Positions 1-8,600 of a stretch of DNA of 64,000 nt are shown piece after piece; position 1 is the first letter of the stretch; each line of letters starts with the position of its first letter. The stretch covers positions 124,001 through 188,000 of the forward strand of contig OZ241377.1 in the NCBI GenBank assembly GCA_965200615.1, written 5' to 3'. The notes beneath the pieces are model-generated. The model was not told where the DNA came from. It was given only the letters and a program-made list of their open reading frames with translations, and searched no databases. This DNA comes from Bin5 sp965200615. Lineage in GTDB: Bacteria > Chloroflexota > Anaerolineae > Caldilineales > Caldilineaceae. Made by a program: the position numbers and the translations under genes.

Positions 1-165
1 CTGCCCAACGTCCCATTCCCTGTTAACCCCTGTCGCCGGGTCATAGGCGTATAGTTTGCTCGACATGATATCCACCCACCACAGCACATTTTCGTCGGCG
101 TCCCAAATGGGACCTTCGCCCACAAGCGCGTGGGCGTCGATGAGAAGATCAACACTAATGGACAT
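1..165 (-). CDS. SMP-30/gluconolactonase family protein (N-terminal fragment)
   Basis: The minus strand encodes 55 residues from an ATG at 165 and runs off the window edge. The N-terminus carries the family hallmark LVGEGPIWDADENVLWWVDI, with the metal-binding Glu in GEGP, followed by SSKLYAYDPATG, the first blade of a six-bladed beta-propeller. A strong Shine-Dalgarno (GGAGGAGG) lies about 7 bases upstream of the ATG, which fixes the start. Family members are calcium- or zinc-dependent lactonases that open sugar lactones. The neighbouring Gfo/Idh dehydrogenase on the same strand fits a sugar oxidation pathway. The substrate cannot be read from this fragment. Confidence 0.85.
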   Translation of the reverse strand, partial: MSISVDLLIDAHALVGEGPIWDADENVLWWVDIMSSKLYAYDPATGVNREWDVGQ

Positions 166-279
166 TCGATTCCTCCTCCGGGAACTTCGTGATTCCTGCT
201 GTTGGATCTCTGACGCAATGGCAATTAACACCTTACCTGTTACTGGTTTAGACCCAGTTCGCACTTAATCGGCCACCTT

Positions 280-1470
280 TCAGACCTCGCTTTCGCCATA
301 GGCGGTAGAGTCCTCATCAACCTCGGAAACCCGGACCGGCCTTCCTGCCTCGGCCGAGCGGATCGTCGCTAACGTGCATCGAACAGCGCGCACACCGTCC
401 TCCCCACCATAACGAAGGGGTCGATCTTCGAGAATTGCTCCCAACAGGTGATGCACCTGATTGACGTGGCCCTGCCCATAATAGCTGATCTCCGAATCCC
501 ACATCCGGTCGGCGTCCTCATCGAAACGAAAGCAGACCGTTTCCTGTCCCTCCCGGTGTAGAATCAGATGCTGCTGTCTCCCCTCCCACAGCAGATTGTG
601 CCCGCCCTCGCCCAGCACCTCGATCATGCCCCTCTCGCCGACCACCGTCGTGCTTAAGCCATGCATGGTATCGAACTTGCCGTTGAGGGGGTCCGCCCGC
701 ATCCACACGCCCTGCCGCTCCACGTCTTCGTAGCGCCAAGTGATAATTGGTATGTCCAGTTCGGCCGTTCGGTATGGGTCGTGGGACGCGCCCGCGGGGC
801 GTCCCCCGCCGCTTGCGGCCGCAACGACCGCATAGACTTCGTCGATTGTCGCGTCCTCCATCAGATACTCGGCCGTGGCGAAGAAATGCACCGCGTGATC
901 GAACATCCACGGATAGCGCCCTCCCCCGGACTGGGCGCCGTCCAGCCGCCAGTCGCGTGCGGCTGCGCTGAGATGCAGCTTGTGATCCGCCCTGCGCCGC
1001 CACGCGCCGTGCCGCTGGCGAATCTGCAGGGGCCGACCGATAGCGCCGTCTTCGATGAGCGCACGCGCCTTCATGTGAGAGGTGAGAAACAGATACGTCT
1101 CGCCCACGAGCAGCTTGACGCCGGCGCTCTTCACCGCTTGCACAGCTTCCATTCCCTCAGCCACGCTCCGGCAAAATGGCTTCTCGCAGTGAACATGTTT
1201 GCCCGCCAGCGCGGCCTGCCGCGTCATCGTCGCGTGCAAAAAAGTAGGCGTTGCGATATCGATGACCTGTACGTCGCGGTCGTCCAGCAGGTCTGAGAAA
1301 GAGGTATATACGCGTTCGACGCCGTACCGCTCGCCGAATTCGGCGGCCCTCCGGGCGTCAGTGTCGCAGACCGCCAGAACCTGTGCCACAGGGTGGCTCA
1401 GGTATCCTCTGATGTGGGCAGTCGCCGCCAATCCCAGCCCCACGATGCCAACACATATTCTGTCACTCAC
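280..1470 (-). CDS. Gfo/Idh/MocA family NAD(P)-dependent oxidoreductase
   Basis: 396 residues with an N-terminal Rossmann fold: the nucleotide-binding GLGLAA is at about 11-16 and the family catalytic motif EKPF at about 96-99. The C-terminal half is the usual alpha/beta substrate domain, with DHAVHFF carrying the conserved histidine. These enzymes oxidise or reduce sugars, inositols and related polyols in the cytoplasm. The start is a GTG (GTGAGTGACAGA) with only a weak ribosome binding site. It lies upstream of the SMP-30 gene on the same strand, so both may belong to one sugar catabolism cluster. The specific substrate is not identifiable. Confidence 0.88.
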   Translation of the reverse strand: MSDRICVGIVGLGLAATAHIRGYLSHPVAQVLAVCDTDARRAAEFGERYGVERVYTSFSDLLDDRDVQVIDIATPTFLHATMTRQAALAGKHVHCEKPFCRSVAEGMEAVQAVKSAGVKLLVGETYLFLTSHMKARALIEDGAIGRPLQIRQRHGAWRRRADHKLHLSAAARDWRLDGAQSGGGRYPWMFDHAVHFFATAEYLMEDATIDEVYAVVAAASGGGRPAGASHDPYRTAELDIPIITWRYEDVERQGVWMRADPLNGKFDTMHGLSTTVVGERGMIEVLGEGGHNLLWEGRQQHLILHREGQETVCFRFDEDADRMWDSEISYYGQGHVNQVHHLLGAILEDRPLRYGGEDGVRAVRCTLATIRSAEAGRPVRVSEVDEDSTAYGESEV

Positions 1471-1535
1471 AGGCCGTACCTCGCAGAGCCAAATCCGCTA
1501 TGAGCTGATTGGAACGCAGAAGGGAATGAGGTAGT

Positions 1536-2480
1536 TCAATCCTTGAAACGCGGCAAGACCTCTCGGATAAACAACTCCGTGCCTGCCGTTTCCGGGAAAT
1601 CGGCAATTCGGATCTGAAACAGGCGGACGCCGGCGTCAATAAACTCCTGCAGTTGCGCCGCCACCTGGTCCGGCGTGCCTACAATTGCGCCTCTACCTCC
1701 CAGCGCGTAGGGTGATGCCTCACCTTGCTGGCGGGCTACATCCTCCGAATGATGGACTGCGATCGGAGGCAGAGCGCTCGTCTTGCGAATCTCATCGAAA
1801 TCCCGGCCCACCGCCTCGCAGTGTTCCCGCAACACACGCAGCTTGTGTGCATAAATCTCAGGCGTCCCACCCGGCATGTTCCACCAGTCGGCGTGCTTGG
1901 CCACCACCCGCAACGTCAGCTGTTCGCCGCCCCCGCCAACCATAATCGGCGGCGGCGGATCTGGCTGGGGATGGCAATAAGCATTGTCGATGCGGTAGTA
2001 GCGCCCTTCGTAACTGGCAGGTGATTCCATCCACAAGAGTTTGACGATCTCAATCGTCTCCTCCAACTGGCGAATCCGGGCCGCTGGTCTGGGATACGGC
2101 CAATTGTAGGCTTCGTACTCCTCCTCCAGCCAGCCGGCCCCGATCCCAAAAATGTGGCGCCCGCCCGTAAGCCACTGGAGCGAGGCAGCCATCTTGGCTG
2201 TCAACGCAGGGTTGCGATAGGACTGGCAATAGACCAGACTGCCCCAGTCATAGCTCGGATAGCGGGCAGCGAAATAGGCCAGCGTCGTCACCACTTCGGT
2301 GGCAGGCGTATCTCTCGGTACAAAAGTCCCCCACGGATGCACATGATCGTCCACCCAAACCGAAGTCAAATGGCCGTCCATCAACTGAAGATGTGTATGC
2401 ATCTGCTCCAGAAAAGTGTCGGCATCGCTTCCGTCCGTCGGAAAGGATGGCGCGTGCCAGCCGAAGTCTACTGATTGCAT
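1536..2480 (-). CDS. LLM-class flavin/F420-dependent oxidoreductase
   Basis: 314 residues with the luciferase-like TIM-barrel pattern: an N-terminal FGWHAPSFPTDG strand, the SVWVDDHVHPWG segment, GIGAGWLEEEYEAYNWPYP in the middle and GGGGEQLTLRVVAKHAD near 185. This layout is typical of the TIGR03560-like F420-dependent group rather than true luciferases. The ATG at 2480 has an AAGGAG site 9 bases upstream. It reads in the same direction as the Gfo/Idh gene, with about 65 bases between them. Whether the cofactor is F420 or FMN cannot be decided from sequence alone. Confidence 0.85.
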   Translation of the reverse strand: MQSVDFGWHAPSFPTDGSDADTFLEQMHTHLQLMDGHLTSVWVDDHVHPWGTFVPRDTPATEVVTTLAYFAARYPSYDWGSLVYCQSYRNPALTAKMAASLQWLTGGRHIFGIGAGWLEEEYEAYNWPYPRPAARIRQLEETIEIVKLLWMESPASYEGRYYRIDNAYCHPQPDPPPPIMVGGGGEQLTLRVVAKHADWWNMPGGTPEIYAHKLRVLREHCEAVGRDFDEIRKTSALPPIAVHHSEDVARQQGEASPYALGGRGAIVGTPDQVAAQLQEFIDAGVRLFQIRIADFPETAGTELFIREVLPRFKD

Positions 2481-2814
2481 AATGTCGGCTCCTTATGTCG
2501 AGTCGGCCGCTCGCCAGCCGTCCACCGCTTTGGAGGAATTAAACCCGGGGGCAATGATGAATGCGTTGCAGTCCGCTGTCAGCAGCGAGGTTCGACAAGC
2601 GATTGGATGCTGGTATGTCGGTAAGTCTGGAGTAATCTGGCCATGCAAGTATAGCTGTCCCTGACACCGGTCGCAACTCACTCGCCATCGTTACCCCTGC
2701 GGCTCGCCCACACCCACCAAAAGGGTTCATCTCCTCTGTTTTCGATTTCCGGGGCGTGTTATACTCCCTATATAGTGCCGTCCAGCGCGCTTTCTATCTG
2801 CCTGTGAACACGAC
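2481..2814. promoter_or_regulatory. Divergent intergenic region with a possible -10 box
   Basis: This 334-base gap separates the minus-strand LLM gene from the plus-strand lipoprotein gene, so it should hold promoters for both. A TATACT hexamer at 2760-2765, about 50 bases before the GTG start at 2815, is a candidate -10 box for the lipoprotein gene; no convincing -35 is visible. The short open frames here show no family features and are not called. Confidence 0.3.
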
Positions 2815-4137
2815 GTGAACACCGCCAACCGTTTCTTTCGCCGCATCAAGTGGATATTCCTGCGGCTGGCCCTCCTCCTCCTGTCCGTCGCGCTGGTCGC
2901 AGCCTGCGAACCCTCCCCAACTGTAAATGTGCTCGGTTACATGCTCGAGCAGCGCTTGGGAGGCCCGGTTGAACCTCACCCCTCGGTCGCCAGGGGCAGC
3001 CTGTCCGGGCACGTGCTGTATGCAGGTGAACCCGTGGAAGGCGCCTCTGTAATCGTTGCCACGCGTACAGGTACACCCTATGCCGCGCGCACCGACGAAT
3101 CCGGGCATTATCGCATTGACAACATTCCTCCCGGTCGATACGTGCCGGCGGCCGTCGCCCCGGATTTTGAAGAGACCGCCCTCAGCGGCGCATTTGATTT
3201 CCCTTACCCAGTCACAGTGCAGGCCGGCGAAACTACCCAAGTACCCGCGCTCAACCTGCGCCGTCACCGGCCCCGCCTATTACCCGCCCCCTTGCCGGAG
3301 GCCGCGGATCTCTGGTCGGGCGAACCGGTCACCAAGACGGCTCCGTTTCCCGCGGGCGCAGTGGCCTGGGAACGCGCGTACGCCTTCACACGCGATGGCG
3401 CCCGAATCATCTCTCTGCGGCTCTATCAGCCCTTAGTCAGTTCCGGCGGGAAGTTGCCCCTGTTATTCGGTCTCTACCCCGGTTGGGTTGACGATTGGGC
3501 GACGGTCAATGTGGCCCTGGCCGATGCAGGCTACTCCGTCCTGGCACTGTCCCCTTCCGGCGCATGGGGCGTGGACGTGGCCGCCCATGCCGAGGACGCT
3601 CGCCTCGCGCTCGCACTGGCACGCGGCGGCCACTTGGGTGTGGATTTGGCCGACGTACCGGCCGTGGCACTTGGGGGCAGCTTCAGCAGCGCAATCGTCA
3701 ACCGGTTGTTGCGGGATGAGCGGGAACAGTTCGTCGCCTGGCTGACCCTGGGCGGCATCAGCAACGCCTTCACCGGCAGCTCCGACTTCTATGCCAAACG
3801 CCTGACTTTGCCTGAAAGGTTTCGCTACGTGATCCCTGCACTGGGTCCGGCGAACCTCTATCCCCTGCCCTTCCTCTACTTCTCGCCGGTCTACACCGCT
3901 TCCGCCTTGCCGCCTACAATGATCATTCACACCGATGTGGACCGCATCATTCCCATCAGTCAGGCCTACGAGCTCGAAAAGGAGCTGCGGGACGCAGGCG
4001 TATACGTGGAGGTGTTGTACTATGAGGATGTCAGCCACTATCTTCAGATTGGCGAAGACCTGACCGAGTCCGGCAAAGAGATGTTTTGGCAGGTGCTGAA
4101 GTTCCTGGAGGCCCAGACGAGGCAGAATGGGGAGTGA
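2815..4137 (+). CDS. Lipoprotein with a carboxypeptidase-regulatory-like domain and an alpha/beta hydrolase domain
   Basis: 440 residues. A basic N-terminus and hydrophobic stretch lead to the lipobox LVAAC with the modified cysteine at 31, so the protein is probably anchored outside the membrane. Residues about 61-115 form a CarboxypepD_reg-like beta-sandwich (LSGHVLYAGEPVEGASV ... GHYRIDNIPPGRY). Residues about 180-440 look like an alpha/beta hydrolase: nucleophile Ser289 in GGSFS, acid Asp374 or Asp376 in HTDVDRIIP, and His408 in DVSHYL. The likely role is an extracytoplasmic esterase or peptidase. The start is a GTG. The next gene begins 17 bases after the stop, suggesting co-transcription. 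Confidence 0.75.
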   Translation: MNTANRFFRRIKWIFLRLALLLLSVALVAACEPSPTVNVLGYMLEQRLGGPVEPHPSVARGSLSGHVLYAGEPVEGASVIVATRTGTPYAARTDESGHYRIDNIPPGRYVPAAVAPDFEETALSGAFDFPYPVTVQAGETTQVPALNLRRHRPRLLPAPLPEAADLWSGEPVTKTAPFPAGAVAWERAYAFTRDGARIISLRLYQPLVSSGGKLPLLFGLYPGWVDDWATVNVALADAGYSVLALSPSGAWGVDVAAHAEDARLALALARGGHLGVDLADVPAVALGGSFSSAIVNRLLRDEREQFVAWLTLGGISNAFTGSSDFYAKRLTLPERFRYVIPALGPANLYPLPFLYFSPVYTASALPPTMIIHTDVDRIIPISQAYELEKELRDAGVYVEVLYYEDVSHYLQIGEDLTESGKEMFWQVLKFLEAQTRQNGE

Positions 4138-4154
4138 ACCAAGGGGAGTACCAT

Positions 4155-5132
4155 ATGGAGGATCCGATGAGTGATCTGACTGTTGTTTCAATAAACGAAT
4201 ACCAGGCGCTCGCGTCCGGAACAGCCCTGCAGCTGCGGCCCCAGTCCGGTATTCTGCTGCTGGGGGAACGCGACCGCGCGGATTTTCTCCAGAGAATAAC
4301 AACCAATGACATCGCCCGCCTCCAACCTGGCCAGGCCGCCTTGACCATTCTCACCAGCCCCGTGGCACGCATCGACGCCGTCTTCTCAGTCCTCGGCCGC
4401 CAGGAAGACCTCATGCTTCTGGCGTCCGACGGGCAGGCAGATTCCTTGCGTCAGCACCTGCAGAGTCAGATCTTCTTCATGGACAAAGTGACCGTCAGCG
4501 ACGAGAGCGCCAACTTGGGCCGACTGCGCCTGCTTGGTCCGGCGGCGGGCGAACTGCTGCAGGCGGCCGGTCTGCCCCAACCGGCATCCGATGACCATTT
4601 CCTTGAAGGCGATAGTGTTATCGTCCTGCGGCAAGAGCGCTATGACATTCCCGGCTATGAAATCATCAGCTCCGTTAACGCGCTGGCCGCGCTCCAGGAG
4701 AGGCTGACTGACGCGGGCACCGTCCTGCTCGCCGGCGCCGACAGTTATGAAGCCCGTCGCATCGAGTTGGGCCGTCCCCGACCTGGAAAAGAACTGATTG
4801 ACGCCTTTTCGCCGCTGGAGACAGGCATGGCCTGGGTCTGCGCCGAGGATAAGGGATGCTACACTGGCCAGGAGATAATCGCCCGTCAACTCACCTATGA
4901 CAAGGTAACGCGAACACTGGTACGCCTTCGCAGCGAGCTGCCACTCTCGGAGGGCGCCGCCGTCAGCTTCGATGATCGCGCAGTCGGTTCAGTGACGAGC
5001 AGTGCCGTCAGTCCGACAACCGGGCCGGTGGCGCTGGCGGTGCTGAAAAGGCCCCACAATGCCGAAGGCGTCGAGGTCACGGTAGAGGGCGCCGCCGCTC
5101 ACGTCGAACAGATTCCCCCACCCGGGCGTTGA
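4155..5132 (+). CDS. ygfZ: Folate-binding YgfZ/GcvT-like protein
   Basis: 325 residues from the ATG at 4155, which sits 6 bases after AAGGGGAG; an internal ATG at 4167 is an alternative. The protein has the aminomethyltransferase fold and the diagnostic YgfZ motif KGCYTGQEIIAR in its C-terminal third, where K-G-C-Y-x-G-Q-E separates YgfZ from true glycine-cleavage T proteins. YgfZ/IBA57 proteins bind tetrahydrofolate and support assembly or repair of certain Fe-S enzymes. The next gene is a LipM-like octanoyltransferase; lipoyl synthase is an Fe-S enzyme that depends on such repair, so the pairing makes sense. Confidence 0.85.
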   Translation: MEDPMSDLTVVSINEYQALASGTALQLRPQSGILLLGERDRADFLQRITTNDIARLQPGQAALTILTSPVARIDAVFSVLGRQEDLMLLASDGQADSLRQHLQSQIFFMDKVTVSDESANLGRLRLLGPAAGELLQAAGLPQPASDDHFLEGDSVIVLRQERYDIPGYEIISSVNALAALQERLTDAGTVLLAGADSYEARRIELGRPRPGKELIDAFSPLETGMAWVCAEDKGCYTGQEIIARQLTYDKVTRTLVRLRSELPLSEGAAVSFDDRAVGSVTSSAVSPTTGPVALAVLKRPHNAEGVEVTVEGAAAHVEQIPPPGR

Positions 5133-5233
5133 ACTGCGCCGGCCGGCCTTTTGCTGCCTGCTTCCAAGCGGTCTCCTGACCTGTATGCGTTGCGGGCAGC
5201 TCGTTGCCAGCCATTTGCATCTGCCGTCTCTTT

Positions 5234-6067
5234 ATGTCAGCCCCACTCTGGCGTCTTATCATCGAGGACTTGCCCCGCTCTGGCGCAGCCAATATGGCGG
5301 TTGACGAGGCCATTGCCGAGGCCGCGGCTGCCGGCGCTGTCCCTCCCACGCTGCGCTTCTACCGCTGGCAACTTCCCACTGTCAGCGTCGGGCGCTTTCA
5401 AAAGCTTGCCGACGTCGATGAAATCGGGATCGCCGCGCTTGGCTACGACCTCGTGCGTCGCGCCACAGGCGGCAGAGCGATTCTGCATGTCGACGAACTG
5501 ACCTATTCCGTTGCCGGTCCAATCGCAGAGCCGCACATGTCCGGAGGCGTGATGGACGCCTACATGCGGTTCAGCAACGCACTGTTGTCCGGTTTAACGT
5601 CATTAGGGCTCAGGGCTGAAAACGCCGGCGCCCGCGCGCGTTCCGGGCGCGAACTGTCGGCCGCCTGTTTCGAAATGCCCAGCGCTTACGAAATCACCGC
5701 CGGAGGCCGCAAACTGATGGGAAGCGCTCAGAGCCGGCGCAAGGGCTATGTGTTACAACATGGCAGCTTACCGCTTTGGGGCGACGTCACGCGGCTGGTA
5801 GAGGTCCTCTCCCTCACGTCCGACGCGAAGGAGCGTCTGCGCCAGCGGCTCCGCCGACAGGCAATCACGCTTGCGGAAGCGCTCAAGCTGCCACCGGATT
5901 CGGAGCAATTGGATTTCCTCTGTGTGGCCTCGGCGATGGCAGACGGGTTTGGGGCAACGTTGGACCAAAGCCTCGAACCGGGGGCGCTCTCCGCCAACGA
6001 ACTTCGCCGCAGCGCAAAACTGATCCGCATTCGCTACGCAGATCCCGCCTGGACTCGACAGCGGTAA
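5234..6067 (+). CDS. LipM-like octanoyltransferase (biotin/lipoate A/B protein ligase family)
   Basis: 277 residues from the ATG at 5234; an earlier in-frame start at 5204 would add ten residues with no family match. The motif RRATGGRAILH at 75-85 is the lipoyl/octanoyl binding loop. CFEMPSAYEI at 145-154, followed by GRKLMGSAQ with Lys160, resembles the LipM active site, where the cysteine carries the acyl-thioester intermediate. LipM transfers octanoyl groups from acyl carrier protein to GcvH or E2 domains in lipoate synthesis. An LplA-like lipoate ligase is the alternative, but the cysteine in this setting favours LipM. It follows ygfZ after about 100 bases. Confidence 0.75.
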   Translation: MSAPLWRLIIEDLPRSGAANMAVDEAIAEAAAAGAVPPTLRFYRWQLPTVSVGRFQKLADVDEIGIAALGYDLVRRATGGRAILHVDELTYSVAGPIAEPHMSGGVMDAYMRFSNALLSGLTSLGLRAENAGARARSGRELSAACFEMPSAYEITAGGRKLMGSAQSRRKGYVLQHGSLPLWGDVTRLVEVLSLTSDAKERLRQRLRRQAITLAEALKLPPDSEQLDFLCVASAMADGFGATLDQSLEPGALSANELRRSAKLIRIRYADPAWTRQR

Positions 6068-6075
6068 AACGTGAT

Positions 6076-6363
6076 ATGGCAATCGGACATCTGACCCTCG
6101 AACTGTACCTGCCCCTGACGAGTTCTCTTAAAGAGAAGCGGAGCATCGTTAAGCCGCTGATTGCCCGGTTACAACGCGACTACAATGTATCGGTCTGTGA
6201 AACGGAAGGGCAGGACACGCTGAGCAGAGCTGTGCTGGAGGTAGTATGTGTCAGCCAGAACGGCGCCCTGGCATACAGGCAGCTCGAAAAGATCGCCACA
6301 CGCGTCGAAAACTGGCGTCTCGACGCCGAAGTCGTTGATTACCTGATTGAAATGGTTGCCTGA
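6076..6363 (+). CDS. DUF503 domain protein (YlxP-like)
   Basis: 95 residues starting at the ATG at 6076, 8 bases after the stop of the octanoyltransferase gene. The pattern is typical of DUF503: HLTLELYLPLTSSLKEKRSI at the N-terminus, ARLQRDYNVSVCETEGQD, then the C-terminal helix and DAEVVDYLIEMV. Members such as Bacillus YlxP are small ferredoxin-like-fold proteins often found near ribosome-maturation genes; their function is not established. The length is normal for the family. Confidence 0.85.
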   Translation: MAIGHLTLELYLPLTSSLKEKRSIVKPLIARLQRDYNVSVCETEGQDTLSRAVLEVVCVSQNGALAYRQLEKIATRVENWRLDAEVVDYLIEMVA

Positions 6364-6498
6364 ATGAGGAAGTTAACGCGCAGACCTGCCTATCGTAAGA
6401 GGCCCACCTGCCGTGGAACCCGTTCCGACGAGTCGATCGGCACTGATTCAGCGTTCGATCCTGACTCGTCTTATCTGCTTGTCAAATGGGAGCGCATT

Positions 6499-7458
6499 TC
6501 AGCCGGCGTGCGCGGCGAGCGGAACGCCTGGCGAGGCGTTGTGTCTGCTCAGCGCGAAAAGGGATTCTTCTCGATTGTTCTGGGCTGACCAGCCGTAGTG
6601 GCGTACAACGAGCAGGGCAATGCTGACGGCAACGCTGATGATTGCGATCCACTGGGCGGTCGCCAGTTCCCCCATCACCCACGCGTCCGGGCGGAAGTAC
6701 TCGACCCAGAAGCGGCCCAACGGGTAGGCGATGAAATACATGAGCGCCCCATCGCCTCGGCGCAGCCTGTGCCCGAACCGCCAGTAGATGAAATAGAGCA
6801 GGCCAAACAGCAGAAGGCTCCAACCGGCTTCATAGAAAAAAGTCGGGTGGAAGCCGTTGCTGGCATACCAGTCTAGAGTGGCCTGTGGGACGTCGGCAAC
6901 ACCACAAGGCGGTGCCCCTTCAGGGCGCTGGCAGGGATGTACGGGGTTTATGTGGAACGCCCAAGGCAGGTTCGTTGCTTGCCCATACAGTTCCTGGTTT
7001 GCGAAGTTTCCCAAACGCCCGATCGCTTGAGCGACCAGTACGTTGGGACCGATGTAATCCAGATAGCTCAGAAAGCTCAGCCCGTTGCGCTTGGTATAAA
7101 GGACGATGGCGATGACGCCGCCAATCAGCCCGCCGTAAATGCCCAGGCCTGTAAACCCGAAACCTTCCTTACCCCCGCCCCACAGCCTGACGATTTCAAG
7201 TGGGTTCTCGCGATAGAAGGCCCATCCTGGCCCGTCGGCCGGTGTGCTGAACACGTGATACAGCCGGGCGCCTACGATGCCCAGGAGCAGCGTCCAGGCC
7301 AGAAGGTTCCAGATGTGGTCAGGGTTTTCGCCGGCTCGCCGGGAAAGACGTGCTGACAGCCAGGCGGCAACAACAGCTCCGCCGACAATGAATACGCCAT
7401 ACCACCCTGGAGCAAAGACCCTGCCGAAGATTTCGAGTTCAAAAATAGTCGGACCCAT
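6499..7458 (-). CDS. lgt: Prolipoprotein diacylglyceryl transferase
   Basis: 319 residues with seven or so membrane segments. The Lgt signature GRLGNFANQELYG is near residues 147-159, preceded by the ARLYHVF region, and GRFWVEYFRPD lies in the C-terminal part. Lgt transfers diacylglycerol from phosphatidylglycerol to the lipobox cysteine of prolipoproteins at the membrane. Clients in this window include the lipoproteins at 2815 and 29125. The C-terminal tail of about 25 residues after the last helix has no recognisable function. Confidence 0.95.
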   Translation of the reverse strand: MGPTIFELEIFGRVFAPGWYGVFIVGGAVVAAWLSARLSRRAGENPDHIWNLLAWTLLLGIVGARLYHVFSTPADGPGWAFYRENPLEIVRLWGGGKEGFGFTGLGIYGGLIGGVIAIVLYTKRNGLSFLSYLDYIGPNVLVAQAIGRLGNFANQELYGQATNLPWAFHINPVHPCQRPEGAPPCGVADVPQATLDWYASNGFHPTFFYEAGWSLLLFGLLYFIYWRFGHRLRRGDGALMYFIAYPLGRFWVEYFRPDAWVMGELATAQWIAIISVAVSIALLVVRHYGWSAQNNREESLFALSRHNASPGVPLAAHAG

Positions 7459-7587
7459 ACCGTTATCGTAACCTTGTCATTGAAAGCGCACCGTTACCTA
7501 TAGTCCCAAGTATAGAAGATCCTCGCGCTTTCATGAAAAACTCGCTGGATTGGCGTCTCGTTTCTGTCCCGCGCGAACTCTCGATCG

Positions 7588-8523
7588 TTATGGCCCCGGA
7601 GCGCCGTTTTCCAGCCACACCTCCAGCGTGGCGCCTACTCGTTCAAAACTCTCCACCCCCAGTTTGTCGATCGTGTCCTCGATCGTGTGCCAGTAAGGAT
7701 AGGTAAAGTCGATAATGTCGATGGCGGTGTAGCCAGCCTCAATGAAGGGTGTATGGTCGTCGAGAAGAGGTGTGCCCGGCGCGAGCCGGAACCATTCGCC
7801 GTATCCCAGCTGCGCCGCAACAGACCAGATCGCCTCGGTCAGACCGCGATCTGAATTCGGTTCCCACAATAGCTGCTGATCGGCGTCGCCGATCATGTCG
7901 ACGATGACCGTGTAACGCGGAGACTGGCACTCGCCTAGCGCCTCCAGATTCTCGACGAAATAGCGGCTGCCCAGGATCCAGTCCCAGCCGGGGATGCGCC
8001 CGTTGTCTTCAGCGTCAAAAAAGACCAGGCAGATCGTGTGATCTGTGCTATCCACATCCAGTGTGCGGGCCATTTCCAGCAGCACCGCCACGCCGGAGGC
8101 TCCGTCATTGGCCCCGGGCACCGGTGTCTCACGGTTGGCAGGATCCGGGTCTTCGTCAGAAAGGATTCGCGTATCGTAATGCGCGCCCAATATAATCACC
8201 GGTCCCGAACCCTTGTAGGCAATGAAATTGCGCGCTTCCACTTCCGGTAGCGGGCGGAACGGCTGGATCAGTACATCCCATCCATTCGCATTCAACTCCT
8301 GCACCATCCAATCGCCCATCTCGCGATGGGCCTGTGTTCCGGTTATGCGGGGCCCGAATGCCATCTGCTCCTCTACGTAGACCATCGCCTGATCAGCCGA
8401 AAAGGACACAGGGGAGACCGGCAGCTCGAGCAGTCCATAGCCCAGATATCCGAAATACCCCGCAGATGCCGCCAGAGCAACCAGCAGCGTGATTTCGGTT
8501 CGAAAGGTCTTTGTCGTATTCAT
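7588..8523 (-). CDS. M28 family zinc aminopeptidase / glutaminyl cyclase-like protein
   Basis: 311 residues from the ATG at 8523; an upstream frame start at 8550 adds nine residues. One N-terminal membrane segment (TEITLLVALAASAGYFG) precedes an extracytoplasmic M28 domain. Zinc ligand positions are visible: HYDTR (His115), GANDGASG (Asp140), DAEDNG (Glu172), VDMIGD and the late YWHT histidine. The sequence after the ligands resembles glutaminyl-peptide cyclotransferases (FFDAEDNGRIPGWDWILGS), so it could be an aminopeptidase or a cyclase. It stands between lgt and der on the same strand. Confidence 0.8.
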   Translation of the reverse strand: MNTTKTFRTEITLLVALAASAGYFGYLGYGLLELPVSPVSFSADQAMVYVEEQMAFGPRITGTQAHREMGDWMVQELNANGWDVLIQPFRPLPEVEARNFIAYKGSGPVIILGAHYDTRILSDEDPDPANRETPVPGANDGASGVAVLLEMARTLDVDSTDHTICLVFFDAEDNGRIPGWDWILGSRYFVENLEALGECQSPRYTVIVDMIGDADQQLLWEPNSDRGLTEAIWSVAAQLGYGEWFRLAPGTPLLDDHTPFIEAGYTAIDIIDFTYPYWHTIEDTIDKLGVESFERVGATLEVWLENGAPGP

Positions 8524-8600
8524 AATTCGCCGCCAGTTTGCCAGAAACATGGGAAGTTTAAGATGTCAGATGCTTGGGCAAATGTGCCTTCAAACGCATT

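Noticed and set aside
56..268. Plus-strand open frame over the SMP-30 fragment
   Set aside because: It is antisense to a gene with a clear family match and ribosome binding site.
6364..6588. Open frame directly after DUF503 (stop and start adjacent), 74 residues
   Set aside because: It shows no family features, overlaps the end of lgt on the other strand and has unusual composition. I treat it as spurious.
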